Source: Vagococcus salmoninarum
GTDB lineage: Bacteria; Bacillota; Bacilli; Lactobacillales; Vagococcaceae
Reading direction: 5' to 3'
Assembly: GCF_003987495.1 (NCBI RefSeq)
Contig: NZ_NGJU01000019.1
Location: 1 to 64,000, forward strand
DNA: 64,000 nucleotides
The notes beneath the pieces were generated by a model, which was not told where the DNA came from, searched no databases, and saw only the letters and a program-made list of their open reading frames with translations. The position numbers and the translations under genes are program-made. Shown in pieces: positions 1 to 8,916 of this stretch; the first letter of the stretch is position 1, and each line of letters begins with the position of its first letter.

Positions 1-40
1 TTTAAACACCGCATTCTAATCAGTTTTAAAGTGACACAAA

Positions 41-72
41 AAAGCAACTTCACCATTTCTGATGAAGCTGCC
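41..72 (-). terminator. Rho-independent terminator candidate
   Basis: Read on the minus strand, GCAGCTTCA pairs with TGAAGTTGC and is followed at once by six T. It probably ends the transcript of the zinc-ribbon gene just upstream, or of a longer minus-strand transcript. Confidence 0.6.
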
Positions 73-171
73 TAAGTAACTATTTATTCGACTAAATTTT
101 AGCCATCCACACAATTTGACGTAGAGCCAAAATTCTGTTTGGTTTTTTTTATTAAAATTTTTTCGAAAAAC

Positions 172-384
172 TTAACTTCCCATTAAAAAGTCTAAAATGT
201 CCCAACCACCTGTTGTTTCACCTTTATACAACTCGGTAAAACCACAACGGGTACAACTCACGGTAATAAATTTTTTATTTTGAACATCAAAAATTTTCGC
301 AAAGTTCCCACCAGTTGCTTGAAATTGATCGGATGTAAAACTTTGGTTACCACACTTATCACAAACATATTGAATTTTATCCAT
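172..384 (-). CDS. Small zinc-ribbon protein (predicted nucleic-acid-binding)
   Basis: This is a 70-residue protein with two CxxC knuckles, CDKC near residue 9 and CTRC near residue 44, which is the layout of a single treble-clef or zinc-ribbon domain. Its length and motifs match the COG3478-type family of small predicted nucleic-acid-binding zinc-ribbon proteins, which has no established function. The start is supported by a GAGGAG-like ribosome site about 8 bases upstream. It lies downstream of the sugar ABC transporter in the same direction but is separated by about 80 bases and need not be part of that operon. No partner domain or membrane segment is visible. Confidence 0.75.
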   Translation of the reverse strand: MDKIQYVCDKCGNQSFTSDQFQATGGNFAKIFDVQNKKFITVSCTRCGFTELYKGETTGGWDILDFLMGS

Positions 385-464
385 TTAACTCACTCCTCAT
401 CTCTTCTACTCCTTTAGTATACGAAATAAGTGAGACTTAAATCATCTGTCTAAAGACTGATTTT

Positions 465-1460
465 TTACATTTTTTTATTTTTACGCATGTCTAAGACTAC
501 GGCACTAATAATAATCAATCCTTGAATGATTTGTTGAATATAAGCATCAATCCCTAAGAGTGTGAAACCATTCGTTAAAGTCCCTAAAATCAAAGCACCA
601 ATCACAACACCCCAAACGGTGCCAATTCCGCCACCGTGACTAGTCCCACCAATTGTGGCTGCAGCAATTGCCGTTGTTTCGTACATCGTCCCAGCAGCAG
701 GTTGAATCGAGCCACCTGTTCGGCCAATATAAATTAAAGAAGACAAACCAGCTAAAACCCCTGAAATCACATAAACTAAGACTAAGTTCCGCTTCACTTT
801 AATTCCAGAAATTTCCGCAGCTTCAATATTACCACCAATGGCGTAAACACTTTTCCCAAAGGACGTGTTATTCATCAAGACCCACATCACAATAATGACA
901 CCTACATAAATCAAGACTGGCACTGGCAACACACCGAAAATCCGACTACCTAGAAAATTGATTTGGGGATTAATGTTACTCACTGGTTTCCCTTGAGCAA
1001 CCATCAACGCCCCACCCCGGACAGCAATTTGCGAGCCTAAAGTAGCGATAAAAGGTGGCACTTGAAAATAAGCAATTAAACTACCATTAATTAGGCCGAT
1101 TAGCCCACCAATAATTAATGCTAACAAAATAGTTACAATTAGAGGGGCCTGACCAACACTAGGAAAAACTTTATCAATTGCCTGACTCGTTTGACTAACT
1201 GTTCCAATCATAATTCCCGAAAAAGCTAGCGTTGAGCCGACAGATAAATCAATCCCTTTTGAGACTAAGACGATAAATAAACCTAAGGCTAAAATACCGT
1301 AAATTGACGTTTGAGTGAGTAAGTTTAAAATGTTATTTAAAGTTAAAAAGTTACGGTTCAAGAGACTTAGTAAACTAAACATGCCAATTAAGACGACAAC
1401 TATCAAATAATTTTTCAAAAAACTTTTTGGCAGGGGATTATTAATTAAGTATTTTTTCAT
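465..1460 (-). CDS. Sugar ABC transporter permease, CUT2 family (RbsC/MglC-like)
   Basis: This is the membrane subunit of a CUT2-type monosaccharide importer. The protein is about 331 residues with roughly ten hydrophobic segments. It carries the family hallmarks GIDLSVGS near residue 70, PPFIATLG near residue 135 and the AAATIGGTS-GGGIGT region near residue 270. The chosen ATG overlaps the end of the ATPase gene by 20 bases; an upstream in-frame ATG at 1469 is possible. It is the third gene of a binding protein-ATPase-permease operon, the same order as E. coli mglBAC. No sugar kinase or isomerase is nearby, so the substrate cannot be fixed from context. Confidence 0.9.
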   Translation of the reverse strand: MKKYLINNPLPKSFLKNYLIVVVLIGMFSLLSLLNRNFLTLNNILNLLTQTSIYGILALGLFIVLVSKGIDLSVGSTLAFSGIMIGTVSQTSQAIDKVFPSVGQAPLIVTILLALIIGGLIGLINGSLIAYFQVPPFIATLGSQIAVRGGALMVAQGKPVSNINPQINFLGSRIFGVLPVPVLIYVGVIIVMWVLMNNTSFGKSVYAIGGNIEAAEISGIKVKRNLVLVYVISGVLAGLSSLIYIGRTGGSIQPAAGTMYETTAIAAATIGGTSHGGGIGTVWGVVIGALILGTLTNGFTLLGIDAYIQQIIQGLIIISAVVLDMRKNKKM

Positions 1461-3000
1461 TACGCACATCTCTCTTTTCCGTAGTTGCCATAGGTGAATC
1501 TGTTAACGTGCCACTAGCATAAGCCATAATTGTTTCTTGGCTTAAATCAACATTGTCTAAAATCGCCGTAATCCGGCCTTCCCTCATCATCACCACCCGA
1601 TCACTCATGCCGAGGATTTCAGGTAACTCTGAAGAGACCATTATAATACTTTTACCCCCTTCAGCCATCTTTGAAATATGGCGATGAATTTCCGACTTAG
1701 CTCCAACATCAATCCCCCGAGTTGGTTCATCTAAAATTAAAATTTCCGGGGTCGTCAACAGCCATTTAGCAATTAAAACCTTTTGTTGATTGCCGCCACT
1801 AAGATTGCGAATCGCCACCGCCGTCGAAGGGGTTTTAATCTTTAGTTGCTTAACATAGGCTGCTGCTTGGGTTTTGAGAACATGATTACTAATTAAACCA
1901 AGACTGTTGCTGAAATCTCCGATGGCGCTAGCGACAATGTTATAACTCACTGGTAACATTGGAAAAATCCCAGTCTTGCGTCGGTCTTCTGTTAAAAAAG
2001 CCAAGCCTTTAGCAACTGCTTCCGCACTACTTTTAATTTTAACTTCCCGACCATTCAGCTCAACTTGACCACTAGTTAGCTTACGAACACCAAAAAGAGC
2101 TTCCATGACTTCAGAACGACCTGAACCGACTAAGCCAGCAAAACCAAGAATCTCACCGGCTCTTAAGTCAAAGGAGATGTCATGAAAATCACGACCATTA
2201 GAAAAATCTTTGACAGCTAACTTAACTTCGCCAATTTCAGCAGCGACTTTCGGAAATAACTGCTTAATTTCCCGACCAACCATCAATTGAATTAGTTCCC
2301 TCTCCGTTGTTTCTGAGACTGGCTTTTGGGCGATAAACTTCCCATCACGGAGCACGGTTAACTGGTCGCAAATCGTTCGAATCTCACCAAGTTTGTGAGA
2401 GATATAAATCACACTCCGTTTATCAGCCTTCAACTGAGCAATCAGTTTAAATAATTGGCTAATTTCTTTTGATGTTAAGGAGGAGGTTGGTTCATCCATA
2501 ATAATCAACTTCGTATCATAAGACAGAGCCTTCGCAATTTCAATCATTTGCATGTTGGCTAACGTTAAGTTTTTCATTAACTTCCGGGGGTCAATGGTTA
2601 AATCAATTCGTTGTAAAAGCTCTGTCGTCATCTGGGCCATCTGCTGGTGATCGATTAAACCGAGTTTGTTTTTAGGTTCTCGTCCGAGCCAAATATTTTC
2701 CATGACGCTTTTCTCCCTGACTGGACTTAACTCTTGATGAATCATGGCGATCCCTAGTTTCAACGCATCAGCAATCTGATAGTTGGCTAACTCCTTGCCA
2801 GCAAACCAAATCTTACCTGTCGTCGGTTTTTCCATGCCAATCAAACACTTCATTAAGGTTGATTTACCTGCGCCATTTTCACCGACTAAGGCATGAACCT
2901 CGCCTTCTTTAACTGTTAAATTCACCTGATCTAAGGCTTGCACCCCTGGAAAGGCTTTTGACAGTCCTTGAACTTTTAATAAAGTCGTTTCTTCCCTCAT
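1441..3000 (-). CDS. Sugar ABC transporter ATP-binding protein, CUT2 family (MglA/RbsA-like)
   Basis: This is a 519-residue double-ATPase subunit that powers a monosaccharide importer. The first nucleotide-binding domain has Walker A GENGAGKST near residue 41 and Walker B LIIMDEPTSSLT, with a variant signature region (LTLANMQMIEIA) like that of MglA. The second domain has LSGGNQQK and LILDEPTRGIDVG, while its Walker A region reads GLVGSGRSE, a substitution typical of the second domain in this family. The pattern is nearer to galactose-type MglA than to RbsA, but this is a similarity judgement. The gene starts 35 bases after the binding-protein gene and overlaps the permease gene. Confidence 0.92.
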   Translation of the reverse strand: MREETTLLKVQGLSKAFPGVQALDQVNLTVKEGEVHALVGENGAGKSTLMKCLIGMEKPTTGKIWFAGKELANYQIADALKLGIAMIHQELSPVREKSVMENIWLGREPKNKLGLIDHQQMAQMTTELLQRIDLTIDPRKLMKNLTLANMQMIEIAKALSYDTKLIIMDEPTSSLTSKEISQLFKLIAQLKADKRSVIYISHKLGEIRTICDQLTVLRDGKFIAQKPVSETTERELIQLMVGREIKQLFPKVAAEIGEVKLAVKDFSNGRDFHDISFDLRAGEILGFAGLVGSGRSEVMEALFGVRKLTSGQVELNGREVKIKSSAEAVAKGLAFLTEDRRKTGIFPMLPVSYNIVASAIGDFSNSLGLISNHVLKTQAAAYVKQLKIKTPSTAVAIRNLSGGNQQKVLIAKWLLTTPEILILDEPTRGIDVGAKSEIHRHISKMAEGGKSIIMVSSELPEILGMSDRVVMMREGRITAILDNVDLSQETIMAYASGTLTDSPMATTEKRDVRNEKILN

Positions 3001-3035
3001 TCATCTATTCCTTTTCCCTTAAACTAGACCTTATC

Positions 3036-3989
3036 TTACTTAAATTCTGCCACATTATCACTAGTCACTAGTTTGAACGGTACATAAGTTACTGGTTCAT
3101 CGGTGTTCTCATCATTCAGCAGGCGTCCGAGAATTTCCGCTGAGCCACCTCCTTGACCAACAGCATCTTGAAAAATAGTCCCAGCTAACTCGCCAGCTTC
3201 AATCGCTTCAATAGCATCAGGAATCGCATCAATCCCCATAATAATCAAATCACTACGGTTACTATTCTTAGCTGCTTGCACAGCTCCTAAAGCCATCTCA
3301 TCATTATTAGCAATGATGCCTTTTAACTCATCGCCGTAAGTTGATAGCCAATTCTCAGCAATTCCTAAAGCTTGATCTCGTTGCCACTCTGCTGACTCTT
3401 TATTTAAGACTTCCATCTCTGGAAAATCTTTAGCTAACGTTTCTTCAACTCCTTCTGTTCGCTTAACCGCCCCTTCATTACCAAGGATTCCCATTAAAAC
3501 CGCAATCTTACCTTCACCAGCTAGTTGCTCGCCTACAAATTCCATCTGCATGATTCCCGCCGTGATCTCTTCGGAGCCAACGTAATAAACCCCTTCAGGC
3601 ATCTCTTCTTCTTGACCAGCAAAAGGGTTACGATTGACATAGACTAAGGGAATATTAGCCGTTTGGGCAGCTTCGGTGATCGGCGCCATAGCACTCGTAT
3701 CCACAGGGACAACGATTAACCCTTTAACGCCATTTTGAATTAAAGTATTAACTTGGTCTTGTTGGGTAATTAAATCTTCTTTCGCATTTTCAACTCGTAA
3801 GGTGTAGTCATTGCTTTCAACTTCAGCCCTAGCAGCTTCTAGTATATATGTCTGAAAAGTGTCATTTAAATTATTAATCGCATAACCAATCTCAACTGCT
3901 TCGTCATCACTTGAATTGACCGTTTGCTGACAACCTGCAAAAATCAGCCCGGCTAGAACAACTACCATCAGTTTTAATGCGTATTTCAT
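3036..3989 (-). CDS. Sugar-binding lipoprotein of CUT2 ABC transporter (RbsB/MglB-like)
   Basis: This is the extracellular solute-binding protein of the operon, 317 residues long. It begins with a lipoprotein signal ending in the lipobox FAGC, so it should be anchored to the outer face of the membrane. The periplasmic-binding-protein type 1 fold is indicated by the segments GLIVVPVDTSAM, PLVYVNRNPF, IIANNDEMALGA and GIDAIPDA; the last two closely match the corresponding MglB motifs. It is first in the operon, with an AGGAGG site ahead of the ATG. A weak cre-like sequence lies upstream (see the gap entry). Galactose, ribose or an inositol-type ligand are all possible. Confidence 0.9.
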   Translation of the reverse strand: MKYALKLMVVVLAGLIFAGCQQTVNSSDDEAVEIGYAINNLNDTFQTYILEAARAEVESNDYTLRVENAKEDLITQQDQVNTLIQNGVKGLIVVPVDTSAMAPITEAAQTANIPLVYVNRNPFAGQEEEMPEGVYYVGSEEITAGIMQMEFVGEQLAGEGKIAVLMGILGNEGAVKRTEGVEETLAKDFPEMEVLNKESAEWQRDQALGIAENWLSTYGDELKGIIANNDEMALGAVQAAKNSNRSDLIIMGIDAIPDAIEAIEAGELAGTIFQDAVGQGGGSAEILGRLLNDENTDEPVTYVPFKLVTSDNVAEFK

Positions 3990-4298
3990 TTAATCGTTTC
4001 CTCCTATTTTTAACAATCCAGCGAACGAGGGGTTGCACACTTCAAAAGTAAGCCTTTACATTAATAATTAAAACATCTAAAACTTACTAGTAGCTCAAGT
4101 ATCAAAACATTTGCTAATAAAAATGAGTAACTCGGTAAACTCTTGGTTATATTTTAGTTGGATTGAGAGCACTAGTCAAGTTATTTTAATCAGCTTTTTT
4201 TGCAAAAAGCTGCTTGATATTCACTTCACAATTTTTTCAAAGAAAGAAGTTGACAATCTTTTATCCTTGTTTACAATTAAAGAAAAAGGAGGTTTCCG
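3990..4298. promoter_or_regulatory. Divergent intergenic region between ABC operon and birA
   Basis: This gap separates the divergent ABC transporter operon and birA. For birA there is a strong promoter, TTGACA at 4250-4255 and TACAAT at 4272-4277 with a 16-base spacer, giving a very short leader before the AAGGAGG site. On the transporter side, the palindrome GTAAAGGCTTAC (about 4048-4060) resembles a CcpA cre site with two mismatches and could be its operator. An open frame at 4111-4335 has no credible ribosome site and overlaps birA, so I do not call it. Confidence 0.55.
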
Positions 4299-5273
4299 AT
4301 GTCTACTAAAAGTAAAGTCTTACAAATACTACTAGCTAACCAAGGAGAGCCCATCTCTGGCGAAAAAATGGCGACAACTTTAAATTTATCCCGGACAGCC
4401 ATTTGGAAAGGGATCAATGAATTAAAAAAAGAAGGTCATAATATCCGTAGCACCACCAATCGGGGCTATGATTATTTACCTTCTGACGTTCTCTCTCGTG
4501 AAGAAATTGACTTGATGCTGGCTGGGGAAACACCACCACTGACAATTTTAATTGAAGAAGAACTAGCCTCAACGAATCAAACGTTAAAAAAAATGGCGAT
4601 TGACGGTCAAGCAACTAATACACTTTTGTTAACTAATAAACAAACAGCCACCCGGGGCCGGTTTGGTCGCCCCTATTTTGTCGCTGATAACAATCAAGGC
4701 ATCTATTTAAGTTTACTCTTACACACAAATCAGCCTTTTGCCGAAATTGCCCAATATACATTAATTACGGCTGTGGCAATGGCTCGAGCCATCGAAGAGT
4801 TTCAAGGAACCACTGTCGAAATTAAATGGGTCAATGACCTTTATATGAACGGCAAAAAGGTAGCTGGTATTTTATCTGAAGCAATTACTGACTTTGAGAC
4901 CCAAACCATTAGTTCGGTAATTATCGGCGTTGGAGTTAACTTTGCGATTCCTCAAGCAGACTTCCCTAGGGAGCTCCAAGAACGGGCAACTTCCGTTTTT
5001 CCAACTGGCCTGACCGACTTAAGTCGTAACCAATTGATTGCTAGTTTTCTCCGGCATTTTTACCAACTCCTTGATGGTGCAGATAATCCTTACATTGATG
5101 ACTACCGTCAACGTTCCTTTGTCTTAGGTAAAGAAGTCACCTTCACTTATAATCGCCAAGCTTATCAAGGCTTAGCAACTGATATTACGACAACCGGTGA
5201 ATTAGTCGTAACCCTCCCTGATGGCAAGAAGATGACCTTATCTTCTGGGGAAATCAGTCTAACAAGTTACTAA
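4299..5273 (+). CDS. birA: Bifunctional biotin ligase / biotin operon repressor BirA
   Basis: BirA attaches biotin to acceptor lysines of carboxylases and, in its bifunctional form, represses biotin genes. The 324 residues contain an N-terminal winged helix (residues about 1-65, with LNLSRTAIWKGINELKKEG) and then the ligase core. The biotinyl-AMP loop reads TRGRFGR near residue 113, a variant of the usual GRGRRGR-type loop, and the catalytic KWVNDLY motif follows near residue 180. A small C-terminal SH3-like domain ends the protein. The AAAGGAGG site is directly before the ATG. It is transcribed alone and ends at a shared terminator with the convergent dmkA gene. Confidence 0.95.
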   Translation: MSTKSKVLQILLANQGEPISGEKMATTLNLSRTAIWKGINELKKEGHNIRSTTNRGYDYLPSDVLSREEIDLMLAGETPPLTILIEEELASTNQTLKKMAIDGQATNTLLLTNKQTATRGRFGRPYFVADNNQGIYLSLLLHTNQPFAEIAQYTLITAVAMARAIEEFQGTTVEIKWVNDLYMNGKKVAGILSEAITDFETQTISSVIIGVGVNFAIPQADFPRELQERATSVFPTGLTDLSRNQLIASFLRHFYQLLDGADNPYIDDYRQRSFVLGKEVTFTYNRQAYQGLATDITTTGELVVTLPDGKKMTLSSGEISLTSY

Positions 5274-5276
5274 AAC

Positions 5277-5321
5277 AAAGAGAGACTAACTCGCAAGGTG
5301 CTGCGCGTTAGTCTCTCTTTT
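5277..5321. terminator. Bidirectional terminator between birA and dmkA
   Basis: A perfect 14-base stem, AAAGAGAGACTAAC with GTTAGTCTCTCTTT, surrounds a 16-base loop. A/T runs flank both sides, so it can serve the convergent genes birA and dmkA. It reaches the dmkA stop codon. Confidence 0.85.
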
Positions 5322-6276
5322 ATTTTGTTAATAGTAAACTTAAAAGTAAGCCGATGATTTGTGCTGTGTTAAAAATCACTAAGTTTTTTAAAGATATTGC
5401 AAATGTGCGACTTTTAACTTGTTCTTGATTAAAAACACTTAAATTTTTATGAACTAAAGGCAGCGTCCCAAAGACAATTAACATACTCCAATGATAGACA
5501 TTGAACAAGACTCCTATCAAACTAACTGCGTAACACCCATACATTAAACTATTAAATAGTTTTACGCCGTTTGCTTTACCAATATAAAAAGGTAATGTGT
5601 AACGATGATTGGCAATGTCTTCTTCTAAATCACATAAATTATTGGCTAACATAATATTCGCAATCGTAAAGACCATTGGTAAAGAGGCCCAGCCAATTGC
5701 TAGCAATAATTTCAAATCGCCATAGATCATGAACTGCCAATTTTGAATATCTAAAAATAGAAACTTTAAGTCGTAGGCATTGACGTAGATTGTCATCATA
5801 AAGATTCCTAACCCCATAGTCACGCCACTGAAGATTTCACCTAAAGGCATCCGCGATAAAGGCACTGGCCCAAAAGTATAAAAGACACCAATAAAGCAGC
5901 ACAGACCGCCCATAATTAACATTAACCAACCAGTCTTATAGACTAATAAACCACCAATCACAGCTGATAGGCCTAACATGGTGAAAATCAATTGTGAGAC
6001 TTGAGCCTCTGCTAAGCCCGCTTGACCAACGATATTTGTTTCATACTTATATGTGTCATTTTTAGCTTTTTTATAATCCATAAAATTATTAATCGCTGTC
6101 GTTGTCATATCAAACAGTAACATCCCGACAAAAAAGATCAAGGTGTTTCCTAAGTTAAAGGCCTTAAAATAGACCATTGAAAACAAGACACCGATTAAGA
6201 AGGGAAAGAGGCTGGCTAATTTAGTTTGGATTTCTACTAATTTTAAAAAGACACTAATTGTCATTTTTCCTGTCAT
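5320..6276 (-). CDS. dmkA: UbiA-family prenyltransferase for demethylmenaquinone (DmkA/MenA-like)
   Basis: This is a membrane prenyltransferase of about 318 residues that joins a polyprenyl chain to 1,4-dihydroxy-2-naphthoate. The aspartate-rich motif NNFMDYKKAKND near residue 65 and the second motif NNLCDLEEDIANHRY near residue 215 are typical of UbiA/MenA enzymes, and eight or nine hydrophobic segments are visible. In Listeria the EET locus carries its own dmkA and dmkB, which make a quinone pool dedicated to extracellular electron transfer; here dmkA is four bases downstream of fmnB and dmkB is in the same region. I place the start at the ATG preceded by AGGTGAT; an upstream GTG is in frame at 6285. 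Confidence 0.9.
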   Translation of the reverse strand: MTGKMTISVFLKLVEIQTKLASLFPFLIGVLFSMVYFKAFNLGNTLIFFVGMLLFDMTTTAINNFMDYKKAKNDTYKYETNIVGQAGLAEAQVSQLIFTMLGLSAVIGGLLVYKTGWLMLIMGGLCCFIGVFYTFGPVPLSRMPLGEIFSGVTMGLGIFMMTIYVNAYDLKFLFLDIQNWQFMIYGDLKLLLAIGWASLPMVFTIANIMLANNLCDLEEDIANHRYTLPFYIGKANGVKLFNSLMYGCYAVSLIGVLFNVYHWSMLIVFGTLPLVHKNLSVFNQEQVKSRTFAISLKNLVIFNTAQIIGLLLSLLLTK

Positions 6277-6288
6277 TTTTATCACCTA

Positions 6289-7374
6289 TTATTTTAATTT
6301 TGTTATGTCACCAATCTTATAGTGAGACTCTTCATTTAACTTAAAGACTTTCTCAACACCACTACTTAAATAAATTTGATCATCTAAAGTAACAAAAATG
6401 GCATCAACATCTTTCAAGGTATTAATATAGTCCATACCTTCTTTGACACCTTTAGCAAAAATTGCTGTCGATAAGCCATCACCATCGATCGACTCTTTAG
6501 AAATAATCGTGACACCAGCAATTTCATTATCAAAAGGATAACCAGTCTTTGGATTAAATAAATGATGGAAAACTTCCCCATCAACTTCTAAGTTCCGCTC
6601 ATAAATCCCTGATGTTACTAAGGATTGATTACTCGCTGGCACTGAACCAACAATCGTATTACGGGCTTGGTTCGGGTCTTGGATCCCTACAGTCCAGTCG
6701 CTACTCGCTTTACGGGGACTGTGTCCTAAAACATAAACATTGCCACCTAAATCAACAATCGCTGTCGTCACGTTGTTTGCTTTAAATACTTTGACGACTT
6801 CATCGGTAATGTAACCTTTCGCAATCGCGCCTAAATCTAAAGACATGCCTTTCTCTTTCAAAAAGACTGTTTGAGCTGCATCGTCTAAGATAACATTTTC
6901 ATGTTTGACTAACTTTAAGGCTTGATCAATTTCTGTTTGGGCTGGTTTACGAGCATCATCAAAGCCAATATGCCACAACTTCGTAATCGGTCCAATCGCC
7001 AAATCAAAGCCTTCCTCTTCTGCCACACTGTAATCATAAGCTTTCTTAATTAAAGGATACACATCATCAGAAACTTTCACTGGTTTGATACCAGCTTGTT
7101 GATTGATTTCTTCAACTTCCGCTCCAGCAGTTGTGTCTTCTTCATTCGTCGTAATTTTATTTGCTAGTTCTTTGACTCGTGCAAAGCCTTTATCTAAGAC
7201 ATCTTCTTTACCGTCGTCAAAAATCTGCATTTTAACATAAGTTCCCATTAAAAATTGCTGCTCACTGTATGCTTCTTTATTTATAATTGCTTCAGGTTCT
7301 TTCTTACTACAACCTGCTAAACTAATAGCGATAATTAAACTAATTCCTAGGATTACCTTGCTCTTATTTTTCAT
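6289..7374 (-). CDS. fmnB: ApbE-family FMN transferase lipoprotein FmnB
   Basis: FmnB transfers FMN from FAD onto threonine (or serine) residues of extracellular proteins. It has 361 residues with a lipoprotein signal ending in LAGC. ApbE signatures include FLMGTYVKM near residue 42, FDLAIGPITKLW near residue 122, LDLGAIAKGYITDEV near residue 180 and DLGGNVYVLG near residue 208, plus the late DGLSTAIFAKG segment. Its evident substrate is PplA, encoded 7 kb away in the same locus, which has two flavinylation motifs. It forms an operon with dmkA. A possible promoter is TTGTAT (7429-7434) and TAAAAT (7406-7411), spacer 17. Confidence 0.93.
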   Translation of the reverse strand: MKNKSKVILGISLIIAISLAGCSKKEPEAIINKEAYSEQQFLMGTYVKMQIFDDGKEDVLDKGFARVKELANKITTNEEDTTAGAEVEEINQQAGIKPVKVSDDVYPLIKKAYDYSVAEEEGFDLAIGPITKLWHIGFDDARKPAQTEIDQALKLVKHENVILDDAAQTVFLKEKGMSLDLGAIAKGYITDEVVKVFKANNVTTAIVDLGGNVYVLGHSPRKASSDWTVGIQDPNQARNTIVGSVPASNQSLVTSGIYERNLEVDGEVFHHLFNPKTGYPFDNEIAGVTIISKESIDGDGLSTAIFAKGVKEGMDYINTLKDVDAIFVTLDDQIYLSSGVEKVFKLNEESHYKIGDITKLK

Positions 7375-7558
7375 TTCACAAGCTCACTTTCTTAAGTCTT
7401 CTCTTATTTTACAACGTTTTATGTAATAATACAAAGGCGCTAAGGAGTGAAGACCATCATGAAATAATAAATAAAGGATACAAACCACTGATACATCAGC
7501 GTTCATATCCCTTGAAAATGATATACTTTATAAGTCTAATATGAGTTCACCTAATTTT
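7375..7558. other. Intergenic region between fmnB and the amino acid permease gene
   Basis: The part next to fmnB holds its probable promoter (minus strand, -10 at 7406-7411). The part next to the permease gene holds the terminator-like hairpin described separately. Nothing else is evident; a small ATG-led frame near 7460 stops at once. Confidence 0.4.
7474..7513 (-). terminator. Terminator-like hairpin after the ort-permease operon
   Basis: On the minus strand an imperfect stem built on AAGGGATA...TATCCTTT and an inner CTGAT/ATCAG pair is followed by a T-rich tract (TTTATTTATT). It lies about 45 bases past the permease stop codon and would separate the ort operon from fmnB-dmkA. Confidence 0.5.
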
Positions 7559-8902
7559 TTAAGTCCATTGCTTTCGCTTCAAATATTCATAAATAGGTAA
7601 ACCTAAAAACATGATGATTACACCAAATATTGCCATTTTAGCGCCACTTATTAAAGTACTCCCTACAACATATGTTGCCCCAACAATTCCTATAATTGGT
7701 ACAACTGGATAGAACGGTACTTTGTAATCACTTTGTTCACTTAGTTCTTTACGTTTGGTCCTTAAAACAAAAATTCCTGACATACCGATGATTAAGAACA
7801 TCCACGTTACGAACACTGATAAATCGGTTAGAGTGTTGTATGATCCGGAAAAAATATAGAAAATGGATAAAACAGTAATAAATATTAACGAATTTATCGG
7901 TGTATCGCCTTTATCTGCAACCTTACCGAAAAACTTAGGAAGAGGAATCATTTTTTCTTGAGCCATAGCATAAGGAAGTCGACCCGAACTCATTAAAAAT
8001 CCTGATAGTGAGCCCACAATTGAAACTAAAATTCCCACTGAAATTATTTTCGACCCAATATTACCAAACAAAATGACTGCAGCATCAGACACGACTTTAT
8101 CAGACTGAATAATTTCTTCAACTGACATTGCATTAAGAACACCAATATTAACACCTAAATATGCAACTGTAATAATCATAATTCCGAAAAATATTGCTTT
8201 CGGATAGTCTTTTTTAGGATTTTTTAATTCCCCAGATAAGTTTGATACTGCAATCCAGCCTTCGTATCCGAATAAGACACCTAATAAAGCCGCACTAAAT
8301 CCGGTGCCAATGTTAACATCAGCTGATGGCATAAAAGGAGTAAATGAATGTTGATCTCCCATTAGCATACCAAAGATAGCAATAAATATGATTGGCATGA
8401 GCTTACCAATTGTAAAAACCGTATTAAATTTTGTGGCAAATTTTGTAGAAGCAATATTGATTGCCATAATCAATATCATATAACCAGCTGCTAAAAATTT
8501 CTGTTGCATACTTGTTAATGGAATAAACGTTGTTGTTTGTGTTGCCAAAATTACAGCCAGAGCTGCCGAGAGACCCGGATAATAAACAAGGATTTGCACC
8601 CACCCAAACAGAAACGCCATCCGATCGCCAAACAGCTCCTTAATATAAACATAAAGGCCACCTGTTTTAGGTATGGCTGAGCCAATTTCAGCTAATGTTA
8701 ATGAACCAGCCAGAGTCAAAGCCCCCCCGATTACCCAAATTAATAAAGCAAATCCTGGTGCTTGAATTGCTGCTAACACAGCCGTTGGCTTATAAAATAC
8801 GCCACTCCCAATAACGATACCCACAACTAGCAAAGTCGCTTCCACAACCCCAATAGTCTTTTTTAAAGAACCTTTTCTATCTTGTACGTGACTTTTTTCC
8901 AT
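7559..8902 (-). CDS. APC-family amino acid permease of the ort operon
   Basis: This is a membrane transporter of about 447 residues with twelve predicted hydrophobic segments. The first segment has the APC signature GIVIGSGVFYKP, and the FGYEGWIAVSNLSGELKNPKKDYP stretch near residue 225 is typical of the LAT/SteT-like branch of amino acid exchangers. The start is the ATG at 8902, 5 bases after a strong GGAGGGAGG site; an in-frame ATG at 8920 lacks one. That ribosome site lies within the end of ortB, so translation is probably coupled. Its position implies uptake or exchange of the OrtAB substrate or product (for example alanine), which is inference. Confidence 0.88.
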   Translation of the reverse strand: MEKSHVQDRKGSLKKTIGVVEATLLVVGIVIGSGVFYKPTAVLAAIQAPGFALLIWVIGGALTLAGSLTLAEIGSAIPKTGGLYVYIKELFGDRMAFLFGWVQILVYYPGLSAALAVILATQTTTFIPLTSMQQKFLAAGYMILIMAINIASTKFATKFNTVFTIGKLMPIIFIAIFGMLMGDQHSFTPFMPSADVNIGTGFSAALLGVLFGYEGWIAVSNLSGELKNPKKDYPKAIFFGIMIITVAYLGVNIGVLNAMSVEEIIQSDKVVSDAAVILFGNIGSKIISVGILVSIVGSLSGFLMSSGRLPYAMAQEKMIPLPKFFGKVADKGDTPINSLIFITVLSIFYIFSGSYNTLTDLSVFVTWMFLIIGMSGIFVLRTKRKELSEQSDYKVPFYPVVPIIGIVGATYVVGSTLISGAKMAIFGVIIMFLGLPIYEYLKRKQWT

Positions 8903-8916
8903 TACACCTCCCTCCT

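Noticed and set aside
4111-4335. Open frame of 74 codons ahead of birA
   Set aside because: It has no ribosome site, overlaps birA in another frame and covers the birA promoter; the composition looks non-coding.
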